Origin: Ilex aquifolium
Taxonomy: Eukaryota > Streptophyta > Magnoliopsida > Aquifoliales > Aquifoliaceae
Length of the DNA stretch: 64,000 nucleotides
Assembly: GCA_951799425.1 (NCBI GenBank)
Contig: OX637406.1
Location: 26,096,390-26,160,389, forward strand
Reading direction: 5' to 3'
In this document: piece by piece, positions 1-11,648 of the stretch
Layout of the letters: each line of letters begins with the position of its first letter
Position numbering within the stretch: the stretch's first letter is position 1
The notes under the pieces: generated by a model
What the model was told of the DNA's origin: nothing
The model's input: the letters and a program-made list of their open reading frames with translations, nothing else
The model's database searches: none
Translations under genes and position numbers: made by a program

Positions 1-35
1 AGTTCACCGAATTAGCCCGATTTGCTGATGATTAC

Positions 36-3000
36 GTGGCCACGGATATGGCCAAGGTAAGAAGGTTCGAGGATGGGTTGAAACTATCCATCCGGGGAAA
101 GATTGTGGGCCTCCGCCTGCAAGACTTGGACTCTATGGTCGAGACATCTATGGCCATTGAGAGGGAGGTTGACGATGCCCGAAGCATCCGTGAGGCGGGT
201 GCTAAGGATAAGAAGAAGGATGGCCAATCCTCTTCTTCTAGTTCGGGGAAGAAACAGAGGACCTCTGCTCCTCAAGGACAGGGCCGCGGCTATCAAGGCC
301 AAGGCCAAGGTCAGCTTTCCCAAGGCGGGAGAAACTTCAGGACTACCTACCAGGCGGGCCAGAAGACATGTTTCCATTGCCACCAACCGGGGCAAATGAA
401 GCGGGATTGTCCGCAGAGGCAAGGATCCCAGAGCTATGGGACACCTCAGTCCCAGTCATCAGTGGGACAGTCACAGACACACCTTGTTCCTCCCTACCCC
501 ACCATGGGCCAGGGAAACCAGTATCAGTTCCAGGGCACTACTCAGGCCCCTACCACCTTTCGAGCGGGGACTCCGCAGTCGGGCCAGATGGGTCAAGGCA
601 TGGGTCGAGGCCGAGGACAGGGCATGCAGGCCGGGACTTCGGGGACCCAGGGGCGTGTCTACGCCATTACACCTCAGGCTGAGCCAGTGGACCAGTCAGT
701 CATTCAGGGTACATTTCTACTTTCTCGCCTATGGGCTAAAGTGTTATTTGACTCTGGTGCATCACATTCATTCATTTCTGCATCATGTGTGAGGGATTTG
801 GGCTTAGAGGTTGATACCTTGGAGGAGCCGTTATATGTGAATTCACCCCTAGGAGCTAGGGTGTGTGTGAATCAGATTTGTCGGGGTTGTGAGCTAGAGA
901 TCTCGGGGATCCTACTCACCGTGGACCTTAGGGTTATGGACATGTCGGAATTCGAGGTCATCCTTGGGATGGACTGGTTGGCGGCGTATCGGGTCGTTAT
1001 TGATTGTGACAGGAAGAGGGTCACCGCCTATACACCGGACGGTGTTTGTTTCAAGTTTCAGGGGGAAAAGCATAATGCTCTACCTCAAGTCGTGTATGAT
1101 TCACGATGGCATGGGCAGTTGATGGGTTGGCTTGCGAGCCTTACTCTGGAGGACGAGGCGAGACAAGAATTGGGTCTACCTCGGGTGGTGTGTGAATATG
1201 AGGACGTTTTTCCGGACAAGTTACCGGGATTACCTCCCCATAGGAATGTGGACTTTAGCATTGAGTTGCATCCGAGAACTTCGCCCATTTCTATGACTCC
1301 ACATAGGATGGCGCCAGCTGAGTTGCAAGAACTCAAGGTCCAATTGCAAGAATTATTGGACAAGGGCTTTATTAGACCGAGTACCTCACCTTGGGGCGCT
1401 CCGGTGCTGTTTGCCAAGAAGAAGGATAAGACCCTTCGATTGTGTATAGACTATCGGCAGTTGAACCGGGTCACCATCAAGAATAGGTACCCTTTGCCGA
1501 GGATCGATGATCTGTTTGATCAGCTGAGGGGAGCGCGGGTCTATTCAAAAATAGATCTCCGCACGGGCTACCATCAGTTGAGGATTAGGGAGTCAGATAT
1601 CCCTAAGACGGCGTTCAGAACGCGGTACGGGCATTTCGAGTTCACGGTGATGCCATTTGGGTTGACGAATGCCCCGACGGCATTTATGGATCTCATGCAT
1701 AGGGTGTTCCAGCCCTATTTAGATCAGTTTGTCGTAGTGTTTGTTGATGACATCCTGATCTACTCCAAGACAGAGGAGGAGCATGAGGGTCACTTAAGGA
1801 TTGTTCTCCAGACCTTGAGGGACCACCAGTTGTACGCCAAGTTCAGCAAGTGTGAATTTTGGCTTACGGAGGTGAAATTTTTGGGACACGTGGTGTCGGC
1901 TTCGGGGGTATCAGTTGATCCGGAGAAAGTCGAGGCAGTTATGAGTTGGGAGAGGCCAAGGTCAGTCTTCGAGATACGTAGTTTCTTGGGATTGACAGGG
2001 TATTACCGGAGGTTCATCGAGGACTTCTCCCGACTAGCCGCACCTATGACTAGATTGACCCGGAAGGAGGTCAAGTTCGAGTGGAATGATTCGTGTGAGA
2101 AGGCATTCCAAGAACTGAAGAGGAGGCTCACTTCAGCTCCTATCTTGATTGTTCCAGAGAGGGGGCAAAACTACACGGTGTATTGCGATGCCTCCAAGGA
2201 CGGACTGGGTTGTGTCTTGATGCAGTCCGGGAGAGTGGTGGCTTATGGTTCTCGACAGTTGAAGAATCACGAGCAGAATTACCCTACGCATGATATGGAG
2301 TTGGCGGCCGTTGTCTTTGCCTTAAAGGCTTGGCGCCACTATTTGTGTGGTGAACGATTTGAAGTGTTTTCGGACCACAAAAGTCTGAAGTACATCTTCA
2401 CTCAACGGGACCTCAACATGAGGCAGCGTAGGTGGATGGAGTACCTAGAAGACTATGACTTCACTTTGCATTACCACCCTGGTAAGGCAAATGTGGTGGC
2501 TGATGCACTCAGTCGGAAGTCACGGGGTGTCTTAGCTAGTGTGGCTTCCCGGGAGTGGCGGATGCTTGAGGCCGTGGGCCAATTTGGGCTGCATTATCGG
2601 GGTCGGACTCAGGGTGTTTTAGGGAGTTTGGTGGCTACGCCTTCCCTACTGAGCAGAGTGATCGAGTCACAGAGACAGGACTCAGAGTTATCATCCATCA
2701 GGGACTGAGTGCAGGCGGGTACTGGTGACGAGGGCTGGGCCATTCACTCGGATGACAGTCTTCGGTTTAGGGGAAGGGTAGTGGTTCCCCAGTCGGCGGA
2801 GCTGAGAGAGGAGATCCTCAGGGAGTTCCATTGCTCTCGTTTTGCGGTGCACCCAGGCGGCACGAAGATGTATCATGATCTTCGTCGCCAGTATTACTGG
2901 AGCGGAATGAATAGGCAAATTGGCGACTTTGTCAGTAGATGCCTCACATGTCAGCAGATTAAAGCCGAGCACCAGAGGCCAGCAGGGTTGCTCCAGCCCT

Positions 3001-4094
3001 TGGAAGTGGCTGAGTGGAAGTGGGAGCACGTCACAATGGACTTTGTGACCCACTTGCCACGGACATCGTGGGGGCATGACGCGGTGTGGGTGATAGTGGA
3101 CCGGCTCACGAAGTCGGCACACTTTTTGGCGGTGCGGATGACCTTTACAATGGAGGAATTCTGCAGGTTGTATATAAGGGAAATAGTCCAGTTGCATGGG
3201 GTACCCGTGTCTATAGTATCAGATCGGGATCCCAGGTTTACGGCTCACTTTTGGGAGAGTTTCCAGCGAGCCATGGGGACTCAGTTGAGGATGAGCACAG
3301 CTTACCATCCCCAAACGGACGGTCAGTCGGAAAGGACCATCCAGACATTAGAGGACATGCTACGGGCATGCGTCCTAGATCTCAAGGGTAGCTGGGAAGA
3401 GCATTTGGCCTTAGTGGAATTCGCCTACAATAACAGTTATCAGGCGAGCATACGGATGGCACCCTATGAGGCGCTTTATGGGAGGCCTTGTCGTTCTCCG
3501 ATTTGTTGGACTGAAGTTGGGGAAAGACCCTCTACGGGTCCAGACTTGATTAGAGACACCTCGGAGAAGGTGAACCTGATAAGGAAGCGTCTTCTCACGG
3601 CTCAGAGCCGGCAGAAGAGTTACGCCGATAGACGGCGGCGGCCTCTGGAATTTGAGGTGGGAGACCACGTCTTCTTGAAGGTGATGCCTAAGAGAAGGGT
3701 GATCAGATTCGGCAAGCGGGGAAAGCTGTCGCCGAGGTATATTGGGCCCTTTGAGGTGCTTGAGAGAGTTGGTACTGTGGCTTACAGATTGGCGTTACCG
3801 CCAACTTTATCGGGTGTTCACGCCGTATTCCATGTCTCCATGCTCCGGAAGTATACTCCAGATCCAACGCATGTTGTGGATTGGGGCGAGCTCATAGTTG
3901 ATGCGGATGGGACATTCGAGGAGGGACCAGTGCGTGTCATGGATAGCCGAGAGCAGGTTTTGCGAGGCAAGACCGTGAGGCTAGTGAAGGTGTTGTGGCA
4001 GCACCGAGGGGTGGAGGAGGCAACATGGGAGCGTGAGGACACCATACGTGCCAACTATCCTTTCTTATTTGAGGATGGAGGTACATTCTTATAG
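36..4094 (+). pseudogene. Ty3 gag-pol region (fossil, about one break)
   Basis: This is the polyprotein region of the Tekay-like element. Visible parts are a nucleocapsid zinc-knuckle-like motif near 370-412 after a Gln/Gly-rich stretch, an aspartic protease with [12 protein letters not shown] near 747-783, and reverse transcriptase about 1290-1910 with FVDDILIY near 1740-1764. RNase H lies at about 2170-2520 ([10 protein letters not shown], then [14 protein letters not shown]). Integrase has its zinc-binding part near 2830-2965 and its catalytic core near 3030-3400 (MDFV, SDRDP, GQSERT). A GPFEVLE segment follows, then a chromodomain-like tail near 3890-4085 ending in EEATWE. Such polyproteins form the virus-like particle and carry out reverse transcription and integration. 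It is a fossil copy, broken about once in the visible part. Confidence 0.93.
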
Positions 4095-4175
4095 TCATTT
4101 AGTATTATATGACTGTTGCATATGCATGTAATTGTGTGTGCATGAGTGTGTGAATTTCGGGGACGAAATTCTTTT

Positions 4176-4188
4176 AAGGGGGGAAGAA
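4176..4188 (+). other. Polypurine tract
   Basis: A purine run, aaggggggaagaa, lies directly before the TG that opens the LTR. The preceding motif tttcggggacgaaattc is also present, inverted, beside the LTR at 27677, as expected for the plus-strand primer site of this family. Confidence 0.9.
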
Positions 4189-4579
4189 TGTAAAACCCGA
4201 GAAAATTTCAACCTTTGTGAAAAAAAGGGCAAAACGGTAAATTGCCACTACAGTACAGGTTGTAAACCTGAATTTTTCTAGAACTCGGATGATGAAACGA
4301 ACCTCACCGTTGGATTCGTCTCGCGAAATCTAGTTACCATGTCAAATTTCGTTGAATTCCGAGATAGTCGGATTTTTCGCGTTTTGCGAGACGAACGGGC
4401 CCCGTGTGACCCTGTACACGAATTTTTTTTATAAAATTTCCAAGTTTGGGGAAATATTAGGGACAAGTGAAATAAAAATATTTTAAACTTAAATCGGGAC
4501 GAAATTTAATCGTTTCGAGGTTAAAACGGACCCGGAAAAGAGAGGCCGTGTGGCGCGTTGTGGGCCAAGTGTTCCAAGG

Positions 4580-4588
4580 GTATATAAA
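4580..4588 (+). promoter_or_regulatory. Putative LTR TATA box
   Basis: TATATAAAG lies about 390 bases into the LTR, just before a CT/AG-rich leader. Equivalent TATAAATA motifs occur at the same relative place in the other family copies (47220-47227 plus; 27281-27288 minus). The transcription start itself cannot be seen. Confidence 0.65.
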
Positions 4589-4659
4589 GGGGGGAAAATC
4601 AGAGTTTTCCCCCATTCTTCTTGCTGTTCAGCCGATAGAAAAGAGGAGAGGGAGAGAGC

Positions 4660-4880
4660 TTGAAAATCTTCACTTCTCTCTACGATCTAGAAGGCTACGA
4701 AGCTCGGATCCATTCAATCCAAGAATTAAAGTCGCTCTACTCATCGAGGGCTACGCGGCTATACCAAAAAGCACAAGTTTTACCGAAGGTCAAGGTACGG
4801 GATTTTCGGGAAGTGAGGTTTTTGCTTGAATCGGGTCTTGGAACTTCCCTTGGTCGTTCCTCACGCTTCAAGAGGTAGGG
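4660..4880 (+). other. Conserved LTR leader block ending in a splice-donor-like site
   Basis: Downstream of the TATA box this stretch contains a frame reading PRIKVALLIEGYA and ends with caagaggtagggtttc. The same block occurs in the other family copies: near 47325-47550 (+), 19455-19690 (-), 26975-27190 (-) and 32992-33207 (-). In the corresponding frames these read PRIKVDLRDEGYA, PRTKIVLCDVGYK and, for the last two, PRTRVALRVEGYA. The AGAG/GTAGG junction resembles a plant 5' splice site. No common start codon is seen, so a structured RNA leader is as likely as a short peptide. Function is unknown. Confidence 0.5.
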
Positions 4881-6182
4881 TTTCTTCCTACTAAGGTTTA
4901 TTCCAAGCCTATAATGTTTTTATGGAATGGGTAGGATGATAGCCTATGTATCTCTTGGCTATTGTTGTGGAATTGGGTGAATTGGGTATTGAAATGGGTA
5001 AAGGAAATCCTAGCTTGGATGGAGAATTAGAAGTTACTAAATGTGAATTCTATGGTTGGATATGTGAAATGAACCCAATGTGAATTCATGTGTTATATGA
5101 AATTGTGGGCATGTTATGTGTTTATATATATATGCCTTGAAAATTTAGTATGTTGATAACATGCTTGAAATTCGTATTATGGGAATTATATGCTTTTGAT
5201 ATGATTTTGCCATGGAATATGAGAAATGTGTTGAGAATGTTCATATGTCACTCATACCATATCGAACATTGTGTTAGTGTTGCAATGGAACACCACATTG
5301 CATATGCACGGGGACATCGCATTTTAGGAGGTGTGTGTGCATGATTGTATGTCTTCACCACGCATGGTGGATGACGAGTGAGCTCGGGTAATATGGGTCG
5401 ATGACCTAGTCGAGTTGCATGGTTTATATGTTGATAGGGTTGGGGGTAGCAAGAAGGGCTAGAAAATCCCTCGGGTGAGAGACCCGGTGATTGGATACGC
5501 ACTCCGTTGGTATAAGAGCCCATAAAGTGTGTCGGTGTACGCGGAACCGTTGGTGGAAGTCCATGAATTCCGTGTAGGTTGGGTGACCTTTGGTGTGAGT
5601 CCATGAACATCCCCCCTTACAAAGACCCTAGAATGAAACGTCATTTGATGTGGAACATAAATGACGGATTGGTACACATTGGCACTTGCATGTGTAGAGG
5701 AGCCGGGAAGGGCTCGGTTGATGTGCATGAGTGAGTCTCACCTCATTTCATAGCATGGCATTACATGTTTCAACATGGAATATATTCTTGTTGTGGATTG
5801 TTGATTGATAGCATGTGACATTTCATATGCATTTAGGTTGGGGAGTAGCCTCTTTAGGAGATACCCTATTGAGCGTGGCTCACCCTTTATGGGAAAAACA
5901 TTTCAGGTGTGGGTTTTGCTCCGGCGGATGGCTCATTTGGAGAGCATCAAGCATGAAGGGGGCCGGCTTGTGGCCTTAGTTTAAGTTTTGTAAAACCTTT
6001 AACAAAATTCCATTTTGATGTATATATATTATGGAATGAATTGTAATAGAGATTGTATGAGTTGGGTATTATATGGAAAATCTCATTAAACATGTATTGA
6101 ATGAGTTTGGAGTGTATGGGGTAGCTTTAAAGTTGGTTTGGAGGGGAAAGAAATCCATTTTTATGCTCACAGTCTGAAAACC

Positions 6183-6574
6183 TACCGGAAGGTGTGTGTC
6201 GGCCTTTCGGAAGGTTTTGCTAAAAACCCTAGCTTACCTTGTTCACAGCTAATACCTTCCGGAAGGTTTTGCCCACTGGAATGAACCTTCCGGAAGATTT
6301 TAGCTACTGGAGTAAAACCTACCGAAAGGACTTGTCTACTGGAATGGACCTTCCGGAAGGTTTTGCCTTGGGTTTCTTTTTGACTGCCAAATTCTTCCGG
6401 AAGGTTTTGTTTTCTGGAATGAACCTTCCGGAAGGTTTTGGCTACTGGAATGGACCTTCCGGAAGGTTTTTGCTACTAATGTAGACCTTCCGGAAGTTCT
6501 TGAAATTGATTCTTTTCATTTAAATGTTCTTTCAGCGACCTTCCGGTAGGTGTATGTCGACCTTCCGGAAGGTT
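6183..6574 (+). repeat. Array of CCTTCCGGAAGG palindromes in LTR
   Basis: About ten copies of a perfect palindrome centred on TTCCGGAA are spaced roughly 30-40 bases apart, together with some variants. Spacers commonly contain tttTGCCCACTGGAATgaa or close forms. The array sits near the LTR 3' end. The related LTRs at 24628, 30645 and 17574 have an array at the same relative place. Confidence 0.95.
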
Positions 6575-7352
6575 TTTCCAAAATTTTGAAATTTTCAAAA
6601 TGCTTAGCCATGCTTTTGGGCTTTGTTTTCTTTGGTTCCTATGACATAAATGGACATAAATGGAGGTATAATTGACCTTGTGGATGGTAAATCCGATTAA
6701 AAGCATGTGAATGACGTGGTGTCGGGTTATACGACTATCACGAGTATTTCCGCGGGTTGACGGATGGTCAACAGTTAATAAAGGACCCCCGGAAATTGGG
6801 GTGTCACACTGGGGGCCCATTTTCATACATTTCGACCCCGAATCCTAAAAGCTGCACTTCCGACATTCCGTACCGAATATCATATTCATTTGCATTCGAA
6901 AGTCATATTATCACATCAAGAATTATTTAAAAATGCAGCATGCAAAATTTCAGGTCATTTAGATAAAAATTCACACATGTGATAATAACATTTAGAAATT
7001 AGGGTTTCGACATTACCGGCACCCATTTCCAACCTCTATCGCTCTTTCCTTTTAAGACCGCTAGACTTAAATTCACATACACATTTAATCAATGCAAAAC
7101 AGCCCATAATTGAACCTTTAAACCACCCATTTCACTCCCATAATTCTGGTTTCGACTTAGCCTACTCAAAGCATTCCAAACATCTCAATATGCATTTTTT
7201 ACATTTTTCTCACACCTAGTTTAATACCCATACTTAACAGCCCCTAAATTATGTTAATTCACTTAATTAAACTAACAAAAAAAATTGTCTTGCAGTTAAA
7301 ATAAAACAGCTCATTGAAATTCAAATAAACCAGCCCATTTTTATAAATTAAT

Positions 7353-7370
7353 CACACACACACACACACA
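7353..7370 (+). repeat. (CA)9 microsatellite
   Basis: Uninterrupted CA dinucleotides inside the inverted LTR remnant. Confidence 0.95.
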
Positions 7371-7539
7371 ATAAAATAAATATACCTTTCCTTGATGTCT
7401 TCTTTTTTTTTTTCCACTTCCTCTCTTGCTCACCCTCACTCACGGTTCAGCAAAGAACCAGACACATACACACACACACTAGATTATATATTAAACATAC
7501 ACACCCCTTTAAATCTTAAAGTGCACACACCCTACACTT

Positions 7540-7542
<3 letters not shown>

Positions 7543-7570
<28 letters not shown>
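7543..7570 (+). repeat. (AC)14 microsatellite
   Basis: Uninterrupted AC dinucleotides. A 69-codon open frame over this area is only a product of the repeat. Confidence 0.95.
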
Positions 7571-7929
7571 GGCATACACAACCATATACACTTGGCCTTA
7601 AAATTGACTCAACAACTTCATACTTCAACATGTGTAAATTTAATTAAGTAATTACACTTGCTTCCCCCAAGCTTTTAAGTGATTTCGAAATCGACCTGCT
7701 AGTATTTTCACACATGAAATTTCTATGAATGGGTCTCACTAATACATCACTAACGGGGTCCACATACCCAATATATGCTCACACACATCTTGGCTATGAA
7801 AGATTTAATTTAATTAACCTTTTAATAATTTCACATAATTTCAATTTAACCCACAAAATTATGTTCATATGCATGCAATGCATAATCGGGTTTCACAATC
7901 TAAATCGAGAAGATTCCCCACATGCCGAT

Positions 7930-9218
7930 GGGGAAATTTTGGCGTCCATGAAAATAGTTTGATCTCTCAAAGACCTCATCGACGAGCACGACACCATGCT
8001 AAAGAGATCTCAAGATGAAGAATAGAAGTTGAGGTAACAGAATGAGACACTCAAGGAGGCCTTAAGAAGATCCAGGGAATGAAAATTCCTTGAGAGGTTA
8101 GATCACCACGTGACCAAATTCAATGGAGAACATGATCGTAGCAAGTTGAGTCCAACCCCCGATAGATATAAGGGAAGGTAAAGAGAGGATACTCGAGATA
8201 GGAATGATAGAAGGAAGTCTTCTCAAGTGGAAGAACAAGAAGATGCCTGTAAGTGTTTCATAGCAAAAGAGCTCAATAGCAAGCTAAAACGGTCTGAGCA
8301 AAAGTCTGCTAGGGAATATCTTAGGGGAATGGAGGTCTCCCCCTTTAACAGGTGGATAGAAAAACAAAGAGTCCTAAGTAAATTCATGATACCAAACTTT
8401 AAGCTTTACGATGGAAAGAACGACCCAATCGCCCACATTTGTCATTACAGACCATGGATGGTGGGCAATAGGAAGAATGAGGCTTTGTTGTGCACAATGT
8501 CCCCAACAATTTGGGGGAATCGGGCATAAAATGGTTTGACAGTCTCCCTACGAGCTTTGTCGATACTTGGGTATAGCTTGTCGAGAAATTCAAAACCAGA
8601 TTCATAACCAGCAGTCAACACCCAAAAAGGCGTTGGAGCTCTGCTTTCCATGAAGAAAAAGCATGGTGAGACGCTATGTAAGTACGCTTACTGCTATTGG
8701 GAGATAATGAATGAAATAGCCAGCTACAATTCGAAGATTATAGTTGCATCATTTAAGATAGGCCTACCAAAAGAAAACCTATTGTACCAATCATTGACCA
8801 GGTGACCAGGCCCTATAATGGAAGAATTGATGGCAAAAGTTATGAAATCCTCGAAAATGGATGATGAACTCGATAGGGATGTAAGTCGAGACCAGCCGAA
8901 CAAAAAGTAGAGTGGCAAAGAGAGGCCGAACAATCAATCGCGTTCAGAAGTGAGGGGAAAGGAGAAGGAAGGTTTCCCATCATGTTCATCATTCGTTGGG
9001 TTGAACACTGTGTTCAAAGAGCCCAACTATAAGAAAACTACCAGAAAACTGCCGCTATCTGAAGCAACACTTGGAGGAGCTAGTCTAGGTCGACCACCTT
9101 TCTCAGTTTATAGATCAAGAGAAAACGAAGGCCAATTCAGTAGGAAAAAAAAAAGGACATGGCACGGGGTCAGGAATAGAACCCCACAGGAATTATTGAT
9201 GCCATACATGCACCCACT
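7930..9218 (+). mobile_element. Ty3/gypsy Tat-type element, gag part (left half, broken)
   Basis: The region encodes a degraded gag of the Tat clade. IPNFKLYDGKNDPIAH near 8389-8440 matches the typical Tat gag phrase (P-x-F-x-x-Y-D-G-x-x-D-P), and the N-terminal part carries charged, coiled-coil-like sequence. The element is interrupted at 9218 by the Tekay-like element and resumes at 21604 with the protease. It is old and broken at many places. No LTR was identified for it in the window. Confidence 0.75.
9214..9218. repeat. Target site duplication CCACT (left)
   Basis: CCACT directly precedes the TGTGAAACCC LTR start and is repeated at 21604-21608 after the second LTR. Five bases is the usual Ty3 duplication length. 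Confidence 0.85.
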
Positions 9219-11631
9219 TGTGAAACCCTAACATGCATGGCATAGCATTTAATTGAATGTACTAGTATAATGGAAAAAATGCATAAAATTTTAAGGAAAA
9301 ATAGAATTTCCTAAAAAAAATTGGGAAGGTAAGTGTGATTATCTAATATTTAATGCGAATTATGCATGGGATGGGGTAAAAGTTCGTGTAATATATATAT
9401 ATAAGTTTCAATTAAATAGGAAGCAAACTTTGTTGGGGTTATATGTATGAGTGCGGAAAAAAATATTAATAATAAGTTAAAGGTTACATTAAAATTTAAA
9501 ATGATAGCAGTAAGTGAGATAAATATTTGCTTCAAGGATCATGGTCGAATGTTTTCTAACGATGTATTTTGGATATAGGTAGATATTTATAGGTTTATAT
9601 ATGGATATATTATATGTGATGAGTTAGTAGTAAAAGTACTAAAACATTAAATATAGTGAGCAAATGTGGACACACATTAAAAAAAAAAACAAAAAAAGCA
9701 AAATAGTGTATTTTTACTTCAATAGATGAGTGGCGGTTGAAGCAATTTGCTTTGGGTGGAAGTATAATGAGGGAGGTGGTTAAGATGAAAGAAATAAACA
9801 AAAAAAAAAAGTGAGGTGTCAAGATATGAAAGAAAAAAAGGACACTTATCCTTAGCTTGTGTGTTTGTGTTGTGTATGGGTGTGTGCTCAGTAGATAAGT
9901 GAGATATGAGGTTTTCATAGTGTCAGTCATGGGGAAAAAAAAAGGCTAAGAGACATTAAGAAGAAAGAAGAAAAGATGCTGGCGGAGAAGAAAGGTGTAA
10001 TGGAAAGCACAGTTAACACGCAAAAGGGTTGTTGTTAAAGATAGACTATGGTATGATATCCTTAATTTTGAGTTATTGTTTAAAAATGTTTAGTTTTATT
10101 TTATGAATGATAAATTTAAACCCTTATGATTATTGAAGTATAACTAACGGTATAATGGATATTGTTATAGGGTTGATATTTAGATTGCTGAAATTAATTG
10201 TTTTAAATAAATGGGTGAATTTAGTGCTAAAATTTAAACTATAAAAAAATTGTAGTTGGTGCTGGAATTTTTATTTAGAAGCTAAAATAGCTTTCTTAAG
10301 TGTTAAAAAATAATATTTAAAAGCGGAAATTATGTTTGTGGTGACTAGAATTGATACTATATGATTGGGTTCATATATATATATATATATTTTTTGTGTG
10401 GCTATAAATGACTAAGGACATTTAAACACTATGTCGTAGTGATAAAAAAAAAAGTTTAGGTAATATCACAATTTTTTTAAAGCGGATTGAAATTGTTAGT
10501 TTAAACATTGCAAATCAACCATTAGATGTATATCATTATTTAAATACTATAAGAAATATTTGAGTGAGTTAGAGTGATGTCCCTAAATATAATCGGGATG
10601 TACTCATTTGAAAAGATAGACGAAGTTTAAGTATGATCATTGTATGAAACCAAAGTAGAGCATCAAATACATGTTCATATACATTCACTCGCATTCACTA
10701 AATTATTTTAGGGTCGATACTCACTTGCATTTGCACATATGCTAATTATTAGGGTCGGAGACTACTAGCTCAGTTGCACATAGGGATCGACCGTAAAGTA
10801 AAGAGGGGTATCTGTCAATGATAAAGGTGAAGTGTACTGCTTCATAATAATTAGAAATAAAATTACATGACCTATGAATTATTTTTCATTATGTGAAATG
10901 AAGTTTTTGATGAATTGATTTGGGGTCTGTTGCGTAAACTATGGATCAAATGTGCTTTTATGAAAAACTTGAGATTTGAGTATTATCCACTATGCTGAGT
11001 TGTTGATAGCTTGACGTGGCTTACATGTTAGTTTGAACACTGTGCAATTGTCGTGAGACAACTTGACATTGCTTAAATGTTGTAGATAGCCAGACATTGC
11101 TTATATATTATTGTTTGACTCACTGCTTATGTAGATATTTACTATTTAGATAGATGAGGTTCATTTGAGTTTCAAAGTGAGTTAAGTTCACTTTGGTTGT
11201 GATTTGTGAGTTATGAGTATCTTTTGGGTAGAATTATACTTGATCCATATTTTTGTTATATTTCCTTTGATTATGATGTTCAATACACTCAAGAAAATTA
11301 TTGGTTTCAGGATGTCGAGTTCTAGAGTGAGGTCCACTACTGCACTAGCATGATAGAGATGGGGGAAAACTAAGGATTTTAGTTATGCACATATTGTACA
11401 TGAGTGTTTGTATTCCCTGTTGTTTTAAAGGGATGGAATCCCTAATCTTTTGTTTTGGTACAAATGACACAGTTGTGTACTCTGTTATATAGCTTATCTG
11501 TTTTTGGTGTTATTATGTGGCATTATTAATTTTAAATGTGTTATTTCATTACAGACGTAGGTATTGCCACATGTTGAGTTATGTTTCCATCTCTGGGAAA
11601 CCTAGGGGGTCTCTCAGGATGGGGTGTGACA
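9219..11631 (+). repeat. 5' LTR of family B element
   Basis: TGTGAAACCC...GGGTGTGACA, 2413 bp. It matches the sequence from 16533 and from 20190 to 21603, and in inverted form 36950-39507. It contains short A, TA and CA-like runs but no gene. The open frames in it are short and AT-rich. Confidence 0.93.
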
Positions 11632-11636
11632 GTTTT

Positions 11637-11648
11637 TGGTATCAGAGC
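11637..11648 (+). other. Primer binding site (initiator-Met tRNA type)
   Basis: TGGTATCAGAGC lies five bases after the LTR end. It is complementary to the 3' end of plant initiator-Met tRNA, the usual primer of Tekay elements. Confidence 0.93.

Larger units (their letters stand above)
1..6808 (+). mobile_element. Ty3/gypsy chromovirus, Tekay-like; 3' portion of element
   Basis: The visible part runs gag (C-terminal part), protease, reverse transcriptase, RNase H, integrase, chromodomain-like tail, polypurine tract and 3' LTR. This is the order of Ty3 elements, and the 2.6 kb LTR with a chromodomain-type tail fits the Tekay/Del clade. The 5' LTR and primer site lie left of the window, so no LTR-pair age can be given. 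Coding is largely open, with about one break visible, which suggests a fairly young fossil copy. It appears to have inserted into the LTR remnant that starts at 6809; the first five bases after the LTR are CTGGG, but the matching left duplication is off the edge. Confidence 0.93.
4189..6808 (+). repeat. 3' LTR of Tekay-like element (family A)
   Basis: It opens TGTAAAACCC after the polypurine tract and closes GGTGTCACA, 2620 bp. Its first 250 bases align well with the inverted LTRs at 24628-27677 and 30645-33694 and with the solo LTRs at 17574-20151 and 46828-50814, so all five belong to one broad family. Internal landmarks are a TATA box near 4580, a conserved leader block to 4880, a block reading tattgagcgtggctcaccc near 5869, and a palindrome array at 6183-6574. 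With the TATA box so early, the U3 part would be only about 400 bp and most of the LTR would be transcribed. Confidence 0.92.
6809..7897 (-). repeat. Truncated LTR remnant, inverted (Ty3-like)
   Basis: The stretch ends ...atgcatgcaatgcataatcgggtttcaca, which resembles the inverted start of the LTR at 9219 (TGTGAAACCC followed by acatgcatggcatagc). Its composition also matches an inverted LTR, with a T- and CT-rich leader-like tract at 7400-7440. The left part appears cut off by the 1-6808 element. It contains two CA microsatellites. I see no gene in it. Confidence 0.5.

Noticed and set aside
1085-1417. Antisense frames over gag-pol (also 84-422, 2691-3197, 3411-3668)
   Set aside because: Shadows of the retroelement coding strand.
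6183-6574. CRISPR-like regular repeats
   Set aside because: Spacers are similar to each other, repeats are palindromes inside a plant LTR, and no cas genes are present.
7392-7601. 69-codon frame rich in His/Thr
   Set aside because: Created by CA/AC microsatellites.
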